Program-made: the position numbers and the translations under genes
Notes under the pieces: generated by a model
What the model was told of the DNA's origin: nothing
What the model saw: only the letters and a program-made list of their open reading frames with translations
Database searches by the model: none
Source: a virus
Reading direction: 5' to 3' (one strand)
Length of the DNA: 64,000 bases
IMG/VR virus record: IMGVR_UViG_3300032242_001235
Location: 1 to 64,000 of that record
Part shown: positions 8,901 to 17,073 of the stretch, one piece after another
How the letters are laid out: each line of letters opens with the position of its first letter
Position numbering within the stretch: position 1 is the first letter of the stretch

Positions 8901-10645
8901 TTGGTGTTAAAGTTACTAACAACGGATATGCACAGTTGGTATCGGTATTCACGATCTTCTGTTCAATCGCTGTTGAAGTTGACAATGGAGGTATTGCTTC
9001 TATTACTAACTCCAACTGTAACTTTGGTACATTAGGATTGGTAGCAAAGGGATACGGAAAACGAGCATTCTCTGGAACAATTTTTAATCCAAAGAATAGA
9101 GCATACCCATTTAGTCCAGATGTTCCAGGTTCACAAGGATTAGATCCTTACTATCCAGCAGGATATTTCCCTAGTAGTACTGGTGGAGTTGAAGTATTTG
9201 TTCCTGATTTAAACAACAGACCACACATTTCATTGGTAATGGAAATTGTCCCACCAGTAACATATTCTAACCCATTAAATTCTCCTGCATACGCTGCAAT
9301 TGGATTGACTTTACAAGGGTTCTTAGTTGCTAAACCTAGTATAGCTACATTGTCTGTTGGGGCAATTACAATTGAAAATATTGATAATACTGATGTTGCA
9401 ATTGGCCACACATTATATATTATTGATCAATTTGGATATCCATACGATAATTTCCAATACTTGCACGATGAATTTGGTAACTATGTTGACTCAAATAACA
9501 GAATAACCACTAACCCTGCAGATTATATAGTGAATCCAAATTATAAGATTTGGTATGCTGGTACTGGTACACAGGTTGTTGATATTGGATTTAATTCTGT
9601 TACTATCAACCAATCATTAGGCGCTGGCGGTGGATTTGCTGATGATCCAAACTACTTTAATTTGTATTTCTGTGGTAATTCTTACTACACAGTACAAACC
9701 AGTAGCATAGCAAACCAACCATATCAAACTGGTACTAATATATTATCTGCAAATACTAATCCATACTTCCAAGGACCAACACAAAGTCAAATTACACAAC
9801 ATGTGGACTCTATAAGTTACTTGGGATATATGGTAGATCAAATTATTAATAATCAAACATATATTGGACAATATTCCAGCCTATCAGCTGTAACAGTTCC
9901 TAATATTACTAGTGCAGTTGGATCTAAGGCATTTATTGATTTAAGATTTGGATATCTAACTTCTATTATTGGTTCTAGTAATATTAACATTGCTGAGTCA
10001 GTAGTACCTGCTAAGAAGATAACAACTTCAGGTACTGTTCCATCTGGAGCAGGTAGTGCGATTACATTAATAAGAGCTAACATTGAATTCCTATCATCTG
10101 AAATATATGCTTATGTACAATCAGCATATCCAACATTGTTAGACACTAGTTCTAAAACTGGCCAAGAAGCAAAATGTCGTCGAGATGTTGGATTAATTTT
10201 ACAGCAATTAATCTATGATTTAGAAACTGGCGGAAACTATAATATGGTACACGCTGGATTGAGCTATTGGAGTCGTCCAGGTTCATATCATATTGTTCAA
10301 TTGGGCGAAGCAGTTACTGATCCGTCAATATTCCCAGACGGTGCAATTGTTAACTTCTATCAAAGAAGTTATATTAGTGCATCTGGTTATTTGTTTGAAT
10401 ATGTTGGAGCAGGTGCAAACTATGGTGCATTACCACAATATGGTAAAGCAGATCCGCAGCAACAATATGAAGCAATACAATTGAACTATGGTAAAGTATT
10501 TTATACTAGTACTGACCAAAACGGAGACTTTAGAATTGGTCCTGGATTGGTAATTAGTCAGGCAACTGGCGTTATTGCAGGAAGAACATTTACACAATCA
10601 TTGTTTGCTAACATGACCCCATTCATCTTGGCAATCCAACTATAA
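2945..10645 (+). CDS. Giant virion protein, beta-helix plus nine CxRDxG repeats
   Basis: Encodes 2566 residues. Residues 1-270 resemble fibre sequence, including a TGAFTVTGGVGIAKDVWIGG unit. About 325-480 (YVTTDGDDTNDGRAMDASRA ... IRVAPGLYLENNPIQL) resembles a right-handed beta-helix of the pectate-lyase or DUF1565 type. From about 629 to 2410 a signature, roughly CxRDxGxIxDxxxxDxxxGG followed by an AGLxYW motif, recurs nine times. The first eight are spaced about 140-180 residues apart, and each lies in an alpha-helical module. I recall similar repeats in large cyanophage structural proteins. The C-terminus carries VFYTSTDQNGDFRIGPGL, common at the ends of such proteins. It is the longest but one gene in the window and heads the fibre block. 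Likely a long fibre or baseplate-associated adhesin; the exact role is unknown. Confidence 0.8.
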   Translation: MASRVSGSNTTQPQSGQISPPSAPPVSGIAINVGGSVISQNGSDGSVKIYTTSSIGLFASTVTVTSNKIIMSSAANVGNEINNPGGLGYDPGSGLNAANGFYLDGFNGTTLYSTKAERQLAGTYFTGGVGIEQDLSVGGFIYGRISKASTATTSTFITVSTTNNTSTYYPLFTDAAGFVSPGATLYGDLIGNKGGLTYVPSSGLLVSDRGSIAASDNSTGSTTGAFTVTGGVGIAKDVWIGGDVQPDVNNKQNIGSDGHAWANAYLEKVYSKFVGNTNSNITISPNNGITNPLRGTGGVMDVYGDIRVRGDNPVGTAPVVTNILYVTTDGDDTNDGRAMDASRACRTISGAINSPYYQSGTQIRVAPGLYLENNPIQLKPYTSIMGSDLRTTSIEPINKTQDLFHMNSGCYLAFMQFLNGRSGLLPGTYANGYNRGAYATAFPPLPVGEQIDLFHSPYIQNCTNLTGPWLNDGKMFVPAEVVQVPIITGMGSWEANTTTIVINVLNEPVNGFINAGKPNSNDTQYTGNLQSTLNIITTQTVKTSSALNTITNLTLLNAYQMQDTGDLWVYTGADTITLGMSIDTGHQNSGFFDARTLMLANQAFLQWQVVSFIDQTFNPGTFTYNTATCYRDVGLIVDAISMDMLYDSTSDSTFAGLQYWSQTANGYTGNIPGEITATIAAITFLKGIAQGVVSTGNRPTVNTLFNTLTNILSAGNTNGVTNLINYGGLPSTSPTTIYDFQQLTDPVNVKSMQTQVFNYITTNYPTLAYTSSTCMRDVGYIIDSVAFDLLHGSNVQTIKSGVYYYGYTSNQSAIANEIPQTSAAYSYIQSIIPYIITNQPVPTVYSTGTQVFNNLPATDAEINTLQNKIDVITRIIVDGPAVADAKTPINLKENTTPSVLNAWNLLHANRTFIQKEVVAFVNSQFSTFTYNKQLSYRDTGILIQNVAYDATFGGNSQSVEAGLAYWNGVISYITGQIPQCVAAVEYLNNLVQAVIRNIPCPVLPQVVGIPVNYQVINTVLTNGEIASQSIDNLFGIIKNVMKEGPSVAPSVYYSTGPDAAFVSSEILMHLNRPFIQENTLNYINYNLSYPKPSLPFNKIKCARDTAIIIDSIASDLLFPTSSVSQTTFAGLQYFNQAGYIGNIATEITTTTAAMVYLKELAAKIVSNTTYVDDALVGITRYASTATQRTQVTNINPTTSDVVSKINNEFDIIISILKGSTKGWTDKIIPNGGRPSNLKSVQDAYALLLANLSYIQAEVYAYVVSPQGLNYASTNFTTSTCIRDVGYIIDSVAFDVLHGGNRQAIQSGLSYYSQNPSDTLIPNETTATAAAFSFLGTLMGQLITDPNPVVITYQSDVKQVVGLPVATSAESTQIQTVIVSTLTNILTSGPVGYNYTPISLTTSSNANVYLAYDIIEANKEFLVAETLAWIDYTYNTVSSFTYNQTKCSRDTGLIVDAIGMDLLYGSSSDSTFAGLQYWNQDIGYTGNIPGEITATIAAFTYLKGIAASFVSSGNTSTVTSLFNNVINILNNSPVGVTDTIVFGGLPNSGKVADYNALQANKLSMENSVIAYLTTNFPSLAYDPTTCRRDVGYVIDAVSFDLYHGGNIQSIKSGVYYYGYDGNSTAINNEIPATTAAYNYISSILPYIVTGQPVLNPYQLGVPQSTSGTPGTAAEVDFLKNKIDVITNIILNGPAAAESKSPQRLIPNNDPYAINAWTLLNANRAFIQAEVIAYINSTSIKPAFAYNQEKCFRDVGLMVDAVSQDILLGGNQRSIEAGLSYWTQGYNYIANQVSTTTAAIKYISDICLQIIANKPVDVVTGTVAKQVINPFFQYGDDYMPQQAVARNFNIISEIINRGPQAAPPLYAGGGIIALTGLNGADVKLAPTVTYISTISTGTYLIGLSTATVGFGNNATLYFGDVEVFPLQDAEVETIALRQTGSSSSWDQRKVDAIGGMGGSLVDGAVVSARSPIQSFAYDAFTQLTQGGVGVKVTNNGYAQLVSVFTIFCSIAVEVDNGGIASITNSNCNFGTLGLVAKGYGKRAFSGTIFNPKNRAYPFSPDVPGSQGLDPYYPAGYFPSSTGGVEVFVPDLNNRPHISLVMEIVPPVTYSNPLNSPAYAAIGLTLQGFLVAKPSIATLSVGAITIENIDNTDVAIGHTLYIIDQFGYPYDNFQYLHDEFGNYVDSNNRITTNPADYIVNPNYKIWYAGTGTQVVDIGFNSVTINQSLGAGGGFADDPNYFNLYFCGNSYYTVQTSSIANQPYQTGTNILSANTNPYFQGPTQSQITQHVDSISYLGYMVDQIINNQTYIGQYSSLSAVTVPNITSAVGSKAFIDLRFGYLTSIIGSSNINIAESVVPAKKITTSGTVPSGAGSAITLIRANIEFLSSEIYAYVQSAYPTLLDTSSKTGQEAKCRRDVGLILQQLIYDLETGGNYNMVHAGLSYWSRPGSYHIVQLGEAVTDPSIFPDGAIVNFYQRSYISASGYLFEYVGAGANYGALPQYGKADPQQQYEAIQLNYGKVFYTSTDQNGDFRIGPGLVISQATGVIAGRTFTQSLFANMTPFILAIQL

Positions 10646-10657
10646 TAAGGATATAAT

Positions 10658-11041
10658 ATGGCACAGTTACCATTAAATACATTTAAAACAAAAACAGCAT
10701 TGTTGGGATCCAATACTTCAACTGTTTACACAGCACCCATTGGGACTACTGCTATTATCTTGATGGCACAAGTTGCCAACACAGATTCTACGAATCCCCA
10801 CTATGTAACATTTTCTCATTATAGAAATAGACCAATATTGGCAGATGCTCAAGGTAATGGATATCAAGCTGGACAGACATCGAGCCCATTAGTTGTAAAG
10901 TACGCTATCCCTCCTAATGATGCTGCTACACCACTAAGTGGCAAAATGATTGTTGAACAACTAGATAGAATTCAAGCATTTGCAGATACTACCGGCACTT
11001 TACAATTAGTATTGAGTATTTTGGAAACAGCTAACGCATAA
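10658..11041 (+). CDS. Small virion-type protein
   Basis: Encodes 127 residues with an AAGGA site eight bases upstream and 12 bases after the preceding stop. The sequence starts MAQLPLNTFKTKTALL and predicts one compact beta domain (VYTAPIGTTAIILMAQVANT, VTFSHYRNRP). This layout, with a short threonine-rich lead and a TAPxGTTAIIL strand, is typical of small phage surface or fibre-accessory proteins. It lies between two giant fibre-type genes with no promoter of its own, so it is co-transcribed with them. No specific function can be given. Confidence 0.6.
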   Translation: MAQLPLNTFKTKTALLGSNTSTVYTAPIGTTAIILMAQVANTDSTNPHYVTFSHYRNRPILADAQGNGYQAGQTSSPLVVKYAIPPNDAATPLSGKMIVEQLDRIQAFADTTGTLQLVLSILETANA

Positions 11042-11053
11042 TAGGATAGAATA

Positions 11054-13042
11054 ATGCCATCATTACTAAGCGGATCGTCACAAAATGCTAGCTCGCCTTC
11101 TGGCTATGCAGCACCTGGGCAACTACAGTTTGCTCTAGGTCCCACACCTACGACAAGTACAGGTTATACATTAGTTTCAACTACTGGGTCAATTCTTCAT
11201 TATACAAGTAGTTTAGGAAATTTAAATTTCAACTTTGGTGTAATTACAAGCAATATTGCCAATCAAAACATTCAATTGATTGGTACTGGCTCTAACTCTG
11301 TAATAGTTTCTGGCGGAACTGCAAATGTAAGTACCACTACTGGTGCTTTAATTGTACAAGGTGGCATAGGCGTTCAAGGAAGCATTTGGACTGGACAAGA
11401 TATTAATGTCAACGGCATTACTTTTGGTCAAGGATACCGAGGCAAAAACAATATTAAAATTTCTGGTGTTGAAGAACTTGGCGGAAATCCGACAAACAGC
11501 TTTAACAGTATTGCCATTGGAAATAGTGCATTAACTGGATTGGCAACAGCACAGCGTACAATTGCAGTTGGTACACATGCATTAAGTTCAGGAACAGATC
11601 TAGTAAACAACATTGCTATTGGTGACTATAGTTTACCACTTATTGGATATAAGAAAATAGCATTTGTTGGTACAATGACCAATGCTACAAAAACAAAGCC
11701 AGTACAAATTGTAATTCCTAACCATAATCAAACTACAGGAACACAGATTTTTATTACTGATGTTAACGGAATGATTGAATTAGATAGCAACTACTATTAT
11801 GTAGATGTTATTAGTTCTAGTACATTGGCACTTTACAGTGACTTAAACTTAAACTTCCCTGTAAACGGTATACTATATTCCACATATATAAGCAGCGGTA
11901 CAGTAGTTCGTCCATTAGCCAGTGCTAATAATATTGCATTAGGTACCGGTGCAGCACAAGCATTTATGGACGGTAAAGAGAATTTCTTTATTGGTCATAA
12001 TATTGCCACTAGTTTCAATACAGGCAGTTATAATTTCTTTATTGGTCACGATGTAGCAAACAACATGACTAATGGTAATAGAAATATTTCCATTGGCGGT
12101 AATCAATTACAAGACGGCTACGACGATCAAATTAATATTGGTAATGTATTTTATTACAATGGTGGGGGATATCTAACATTAAATGCCGATGTAGGTGTTG
12201 GTATAGGAACTGATTCATCAAGTGTTGATACTGGTGCATTTAATGTATTTGGTGGTGCTGGCATAAGTGGAAACTTATTTGTAGGTGACAAATTAAATGT
12301 TACTGGTAACGGTGATGTCACTTTAAGTCCACAAGGTGCAAGTGTTATTATCCAACCATCTCTAGGCGGTTCAGTAACACTGTTCCCACAACAACCTGCT
12401 CCTGGAAATATGGACAATATGTATATTGGCCAAACACTTTCTCGTGATGCTAATTTTCAAATTGTCAAAGTAAAGGCAACAAATGCTGCAACTAGTGACC
12501 TAACCGGTGCATTACAAGTTGCTGGTGGTGTAGGTATTGTTGGCGACTTATGGGTTGGTGGAGTTATTCACGGATCTGTTGCTGGTGGCGGTGGTGGCGC
12601 TGGTACTGGCGGCGCAGCATTAACTACAGAAGAAATTCAGATCAATTCTACAATGAGTAATACACTGTATTACTTGACAATGTCTTCTGCGACTTATAGC
12701 TATTCTACATTGGAAGTAACAACTAATCTTGTATATGATACAACAGGTGGAATGTTGTCATTGCAACAAATGACATTAGTAGGAACAAGTCCAAGTGTTA
12801 GCACACAAACAGGTGCATTAACTGTTGCAGGTGGTGTGGGTGTACAAGGTAGCATTTATAGTGCAGACGGTAATGCAGATCAAGGATATCTATTGTATAC
12901 ACCTAGAACTACACTGTCTGTAGGAATCCCACCAGCAAATCCGAGATTTGGTGATTTCTGGGTCGACCCTAGTTTAGGTGCAAGTTTCCAATATATAAAA
13001 GATGGTACTAGTACTATTTGGCTGCAATTTACATCAGTATAA
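11054..13042 (+). CDS. Fibre-type protein with YadA-head-like repeats
   Basis: Encodes 662 residues. Four TGALxVxGGxGxxGxxxxG units occur (about residues 97, 396, 480 and 577). About residues 145-370 hold left-handed-helix-like repeats of the trimeric autotransporter head type: IAIGNSAL, IAVGTHALSS, IAIGDYSL, IALGTGAAQA, FFIGHNIATS, FFIGHDVANN, ISIGGNQLQD, INIGNVFYY. In YadA-type adhesins such repeats form a trimeric beta-roll that binds surfaces. The C-terminus contains GDFWVDPSLG ... IWLQF, a short tryptophan module also seen in the sheath and neck proteins. Probably a trimeric tail fibre. The start follows an AGGA site 13 bases after the preceding gene. Confidence 0.72.
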   Translation: MPSLLSGSSQNASSPSGYAAPGQLQFALGPTPTTSTGYTLVSTTGSILHYTSSLGNLNFNFGVITSNIANQNIQLIGTGSNSVIVSGGTANVSTTTGALIVQGGIGVQGSIWTGQDINVNGITFGQGYRGKNNIKISGVEELGGNPTNSFNSIAIGNSALTGLATAQRTIAVGTHALSSGTDLVNNIAIGDYSLPLIGYKKIAFVGTMTNATKTKPVQIVIPNHNQTTGTQIFITDVNGMIELDSNYYYVDVISSSTLALYSDLNLNFPVNGILYSTYISSGTVVRPLASANNIALGTGAAQAFMDGKENFFIGHNIATSFNTGSYNFFIGHDVANNMTNGNRNISIGGNQLQDGYDDQINIGNVFYYNGGGYLTLNADVGVGIGTDSSSVDTGAFNVFGGAGISGNLFVGDKLNVTGNGDVTLSPQGASVIIQPSLGGSVTLFPQQPAPGNMDNMYIGQTLSRDANFQIVKVKATNAATSDLTGALQVAGGVGIVGDLWVGGVIHGSVAGGGGGAGTGGAALTTEEIQINSTMSNTLYYLTMSSATYSYSTLEVTTNLVYDTTGGMLSLQQMTLVGTSPSVSTQTGALTVAGGVGVQGSIYSADGNADQGYLLYTPRTTLSVGIPPANPRFGDFWVDPSLGASFQYIKDGTSTIWLQFTSV

Positions 13043-13051
13043 GAGAATAAT

Positions 13052-13954
13052 ATGGCTACAACTTTTCCAATTAACCCACAGGTAAATGACCAATACACTG
13101 TCGGATCAACAATTTATCGATGGACTGGCTATGCATGGGTAAAGGTCCCATCCAGTAGTACAGCAATTTACGATTTGACAGTGAATACACTATCTGCAGG
13201 ATCGGGCACTGTTTACATATCAACAGGAAGTATTACTGTTAATGGAAATTCTGTATTAACTGCTGCTACATTAGGTAATAATGTAGTTACAACTTTAAAT
13301 GCAGGCACTGGCACTCGAATATCAACTAGCACCGGTGTAATTACTATTTGGAGTGAAGCTACTCTAGCATCTGTTACAAAAGTAGGAAATACTACTACAA
13401 GTACTATCATTATATTGAATACCACCACTAGTAATTCAACAAATACTGGGGCACTAACTGTTTCTGGCGGAGTTGGTATTGGCGGCAACTTATATGTTGG
13501 TGGAACCGTTAATATTACAAATACTACCGATGCTACTAGTACAACTACTGGGGCATTAACCGTAGTGGGCGGTATTGGTATTGGTGGTAGAATGTATTCT
13601 GAAAGTGTTCAAATTATGGACACAGTAATTGATTCTACAGCAACTCCTATAAATAACACAACAACTACTGTTATTGACATGTATCCAGCTAGTCAATACA
13701 GAGCTGCAAAATATCTAATACAGATAGATAGCGGTTCTGGATTGTCAGCAAAGTTTCAAGCAGTTGAGCTTATGGTATTAGTTGATAACGGTGGTAATGT
13801 ATATGCTACAGAATATGGTAGTGTTACAACAAACGGGGATTTGGGCAATTTTTCAGCAGATGTGCAGGGCGATAATAATGTTAGACTATATTATACCGCG
13901 TTTGCAGCTACTAATAAAATTGTGAAGGTATTTAGAACAGCGATGACACTTTAA
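13052..13954 (+). CDS. Short fibre-type protein
   Basis: Encodes 300 residues. The N-terminus carries a tryptophan module (DQYTVGSTIYRWTGYAWVKV). Two GGVGIGG-type units follow (about residues 131-175). The last 100 residues (VIDMYPASQYRAAKYLIQID ... KIVKVFRTAMTL) form a beta domain that recurs at the C-terminus of the next gene (YVVQIVDG ... MIIKTVRTTITM). The architecture of anchor module, repeat shaft and shared tip suggests a small fibre related to its neighbour. It is translated from an AAGAGA site ten bases after the preceding stop. Confidence 0.68.
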   Translation: MATTFPINPQVNDQYTVGSTIYRWTGYAWVKVPSSSTAIYDLTVNTLSAGSGTVYISTGSITVNGNSVLTAATLGNNVVTTLNAGTGTRISTSTGVITIWSEATLASVTKVGNTTTSTIIILNTTTSNSTNTGALTVSGGVGIGGNLYVGGTVNITNTTDATSTTTGALTVVGGIGIGGRMYSESVQIMDTVIDSTATPINNTTTTVIDMYPASQYRAAKYLIQIDSGSGLSAKFQAVELMVLVDNGGNVYATEYGSVTTNGDLGNFSADVQGDNNVRLYYTAFAATNKIVKVFRTAMTL

Positions 13955-13966
13955 GGACGCACTACA

Positions 13967-16954
13967 ATGGCATTTAATCAAACAGATTTCGTAATCTCAA
14001 ACGGTCTCCAGGTAGACGGCACGGCAACTTATATTACGACCTCCACTGGAATATCTGGAGGGGCACAGTTTAATGTAGGTGTGGCTATACAAAAGAGCAT
14101 TATTGTTGGCGCAACAGCAACAATATATGGGCCAACTACATTACTTGGGCCACTTACTGGGTACGGTCCGGCTACTATAAACAATACATTAAATGTAACG
14201 CAACAAAGTACATTAGCTGCACTATCAGCTACAGTGACTACAGTTACAAATTTAAATGTAACTGGTCCTGCAACAATTTCTGGTGTTACTGCTGTAACTA
14301 ATGCCACAAGTGCAACTACTGGTGGTGCTGGCGCATTACAAGTTACCGGTGGTGGTTATATTGGTAACAATTTAGTTATTGCTGGTTCACAATCTAGTAC
14401 AAGTACAACAGTAGATAATGCTTTACAAGTTACTGGTGGTGCATATATTGGTAAAAATCTTACTGTTAACGGTCCTGCTTTATTCAAGGATACAGTAACA
14501 TTTAGTGGTACTGCAACATATGTATTCAGTACAAACACCTTCTATACAGATAATATTATAGAAGTACATACACCACCGAGCGGTGTTAACGGTACTTGGA
14601 CACTTGACGATGGCAAAGACATTGGATTTAGATTCCACTATTACAATGGCGGAGATCAAAATGCTGCTCTTGTACTGGCAGATGATAGTAAATCTTTGGA
14701 ATGGTATGGTACTGGTGCTGAATCTAATACTGGAACATTTGGTGCTAGTGCTACTTACGGTACATTCAAAACTGGTGTAATTAAACTAGTTGGTGGTAAT
14801 GCTGCCTACAGCACTTCAACTGGTGACCTACAAGTCCGTGGTGGAGTAGGTGTAAACGGTAACATTTTTGTTGGTGGTGTAGTAACTGCTTCTAACCACT
14901 ACGGTTTTATTGGTGGTCCAGCACAAGCCCCGCAATTATATGGTGGTGTAACTGGTAGTTTGGTATATCAAACGGCTCCAAACACTACTGGATTCCTTGC
15001 TCCAGATACTACTGGATATATTTTACAGACAAACGGTGCTGGCAATGCACCATCTTGGGTACCTTTGGCTGGCACAACATCTGGAAATGCAACTACAGCA
15101 ACTAACCTTGCTGGTGGCTTACAAGGTGAGATTCCATTCCAAAGTTCTCCAGGTGTAACTACTTTCTCAACAGAGTTAGAATATCTTTCTCAAACATTAC
15201 ATGCTCCTAAATTAAAAGCAGATGCTATTGTTGATTCAGCTGATACTGGAACAGGATCGTTAGTAGTTGCCGGTGGTGCAGGTATTGGCGGTAGTTTATA
15301 TGCTACGCGAGTATTTTCAGGCGGTTACCTAGTATCAACTGGAACATTTGATGGCGGTAATGTATTAAAATCCGTTCACATCACTTCTTCAACTCAATCT
15401 AATTCAACAACTACTGGCGCATTAGTAGTTGATGGTGGTTTAGGAGTTGGCGGCAATATATTTGCTGGTGGTATTGTAGAAGTTTTAGGCAATACACAAG
15501 CAACTAGTACATCTACTGGATCATTGGTTGTTACTGGTGGTGTTGGTATTGGTGGAAATGCATATATTGGACAAAACTTATATGTTGGCGGATCGCTAGT
15601 ACTTACAACATCATCCATTGGTAGCTCAGTTGCTAGCAGTACAGGTACAACAAGTACATTTGTAATCCAAAATACTACACAGGCCACAAGTACTAATAGT
15701 GGTGCATTACAAGTATACGGCGGCGCTGGTATTGGCGGTAATGTATATATTGGTGGCAATTTATATGATGTTAATGGCGTACTATACGGTTCTAGTACAG
15801 GTACTACAAGTACATTTGTAATTAAAAATACCACGATATCAACAACTACTGCTACGGGTGCATTACAAGTGTATGGCGGTGCAGGTATTGGCGGCAACTT
15901 AAATGTTGGTTACAATGTAAAAGTTGGTAGTCTTGATGGTTCAGATTCAACTACTACTGGTGCATTGACTGTTGTTGGTGGTGTTGGCGTTGGACTAGGA
16001 TTAACCGTTGGAGGAACAGCCAATATTGGTGGTGGTGCTTCAATTACTGGAGCATTGACTGCTACTGGAATTACTTCAATTACAAGTACTGCTGTTGCTT
16101 CAAATACTACTACTGGTGCATTAAGAGTCGTAGGTGGTGCTGGAATTGGCGGCGCACTATATGTTGGCGATGCTTTATCAGTCAAAGGTGTAGTCTCTGT
16201 CACAAATACAACAGTTGCATCCTCAACATCTAGTGCTGCATTTACTGTAGCAGGTGGTGCTGGTGTTGGTGGAGATCTATATGTTGGTCAAAACTTATAT
16301 GTAGCTGGCAATTTAGTAGTTACAACATCCTCAGTTGGCACAATTGTAGCTGGTAGTGGTGGTACAACCAGTACATTCGTAATATCAAATACTACGCAAG
16401 CTACAAGTACAACAACTGGTGCATTGCAAGTATATGGTGGAGCTGGAATTGGCGGCAATATTTGGGCTGGCGGGGTAGTTAATCTTATCAATGCTACTGA
16501 CAGTAATGCAACGAATGTTGGGGCATTGATAGTTTCTGGTGGTGTTGGTATTACTAAATCAGTAAACATTGGTGGGACAATAACAGTTGGCTCAAGTGGA
16601 CCAAATACAACTATTGGATCTATCTTCAGCAACAACATGTTGCAGGCTACTTTTACTAGTAACTCAATTTCCACAAATACTTCACAAAACTTAGATACAT
16701 TTAGTGCATCTGTATATAGAACAGCAGAATATGTTGTTCAAATAGTTGATGGTGCTGCTGTACAAGTTCAAAAGATATTGTTAATGCAGGATGGTACTAA
16801 TGTGTATGCTACCGAATATGCGGTAATTGTAAACACTGGGTTCTTAGGAACATTCAGTGCAACATTGACTGGTGGTGTAGTAACATTGACATTCACTCCA
16901 AACAATGCTACTAACATGATAATTAAGACAGTGAGAACTACAATTACAATGTAA
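13967..16954 (+). CDS. Repetitive fibre-type protein, about 13 GGxGxGG units
   Basis: Encodes 995 residues with an AAGGA site. By hand I count about 13 copies of the TGALxVxGGxGIGGNxYVGG unit, commonly joined by linkers like TTSTFVIxNTTxATSTTT. About residues 185-278 form a non-repetitive domain with DDGKDIGFRFHYYNGG and SLEWYGTGAE, which recurs in the gene at 24806 and which I associate with aquatic myovirus structural proteins. The last 100 residues match the C-terminal domain of the preceding gene. Probably a long fibre with a repeat shaft. It ends its unit: a perfect 11-bp terminator stem follows. Confidence 0.75.
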   Translation: MAFNQTDFVISNGLQVDGTATYITTSTGISGGAQFNVGVAIQKSIIVGATATIYGPTTLLGPLTGYGPATINNTLNVTQQSTLAALSATVTTVTNLNVTGPATISGVTAVTNATSATTGGAGALQVTGGGYIGNNLVIAGSQSSTSTTVDNALQVTGGAYIGKNLTVNGPALFKDTVTFSGTATYVFSTNTFYTDNIIEVHTPPSGVNGTWTLDDGKDIGFRFHYYNGGDQNAALVLADDSKSLEWYGTGAESNTGTFGASATYGTFKTGVIKLVGGNAAYSTSTGDLQVRGGVGVNGNIFVGGVVTASNHYGFIGGPAQAPQLYGGVTGSLVYQTAPNTTGFLAPDTTGYILQTNGAGNAPSWVPLAGTTSGNATTATNLAGGLQGEIPFQSSPGVTTFSTELEYLSQTLHAPKLKADAIVDSADTGTGSLVVAGGAGIGGSLYATRVFSGGYLVSTGTFDGGNVLKSVHITSSTQSNSTTTGALVVDGGLGVGGNIFAGGIVEVLGNTQATSTSTGSLVVTGGVGIGGNAYIGQNLYVGGSLVLTTSSIGSSVASSTGTTSTFVIQNTTQATSTNSGALQVYGGAGIGGNVYIGGNLYDVNGVLYGSSTGTTSTFVIKNTTISTTTATGALQVYGGAGIGGNLNVGYNVKVGSLDGSDSTTTGALTVVGGVGVGLGLTVGGTANIGGGASITGALTATGITSITSTAVASNTTTGALRVVGGAGIGGALYVGDALSVKGVVSVTNTTVASSTSSAAFTVAGGAGVGGDLYVGQNLYVAGNLVVTTSSVGTIVAGSGGTTSTFVISNTTQATSTTTGALQVYGGAGIGGNIWAGGVVNLINATDSNATNVGALIVSGGVGITKSVNIGGTITVGSSGPNTTIGSIFSNNMLQATFTSNSISTNTSQNLDTFSASVYRTAEYVVQIVDGAAVQVQKILLMQDGTNVYATEYAVIVNTGFLGTFSATLTGGVVTLTFTPNNATNMIIKTVRTTITM

Positions 16955-16972
16955 TTGCTGGTGTTTTACAAT

Positions 16973-17000
16973 AAGAAAGGGCCTTAATTGGCCCTTTCTT
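16973..17000 (+). terminator. Intrinsic terminator
   Basis: AAGAAAGGGCC (16973-16983) pairs perfectly with GGCCCTTTCTT (16990-17000) around TTAATT. The T run after the stem is short. Confidence 0.85.
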
Positions 17001-17027
17001 GTCATCATTTCATTATATTTGATTTAA

Positions 17028-17035
17028 CATAAATA
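17028..17035 (+). promoter_or_regulatory. Late promoter-like CATAAATA
   Basis: ATAAATA lies 39 bases before the ATG at 17074. The predicted start is near 17041, leaving a leader that includes the GAAAGGG ribosome-binding site. Confidence 0.65.
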
Positions 17036-17073
17036 GTTGTTAAGTAACTGCCGTTGCGTGGAAAGGGAAACTA

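Noticed and set aside
3900-10645. CRISPR array or mobile element suggested by regular repeats
   Set aside because: The repeats are in-frame protein modules of varying DNA sequence and spacing, with no short identical repeats or spacers. No transposase or terminal inverted repeats were seen anywhere in the window.
15394-15897. Long minus-strand ORF with repeated PPIPAPPYTCNAP
   Set aside because: It is the antisense shadow of the GGxGxGG repeats (GGC/GGT codons read backwards as Pro/Ala). Similar shadows occur opposite every repeat gene.
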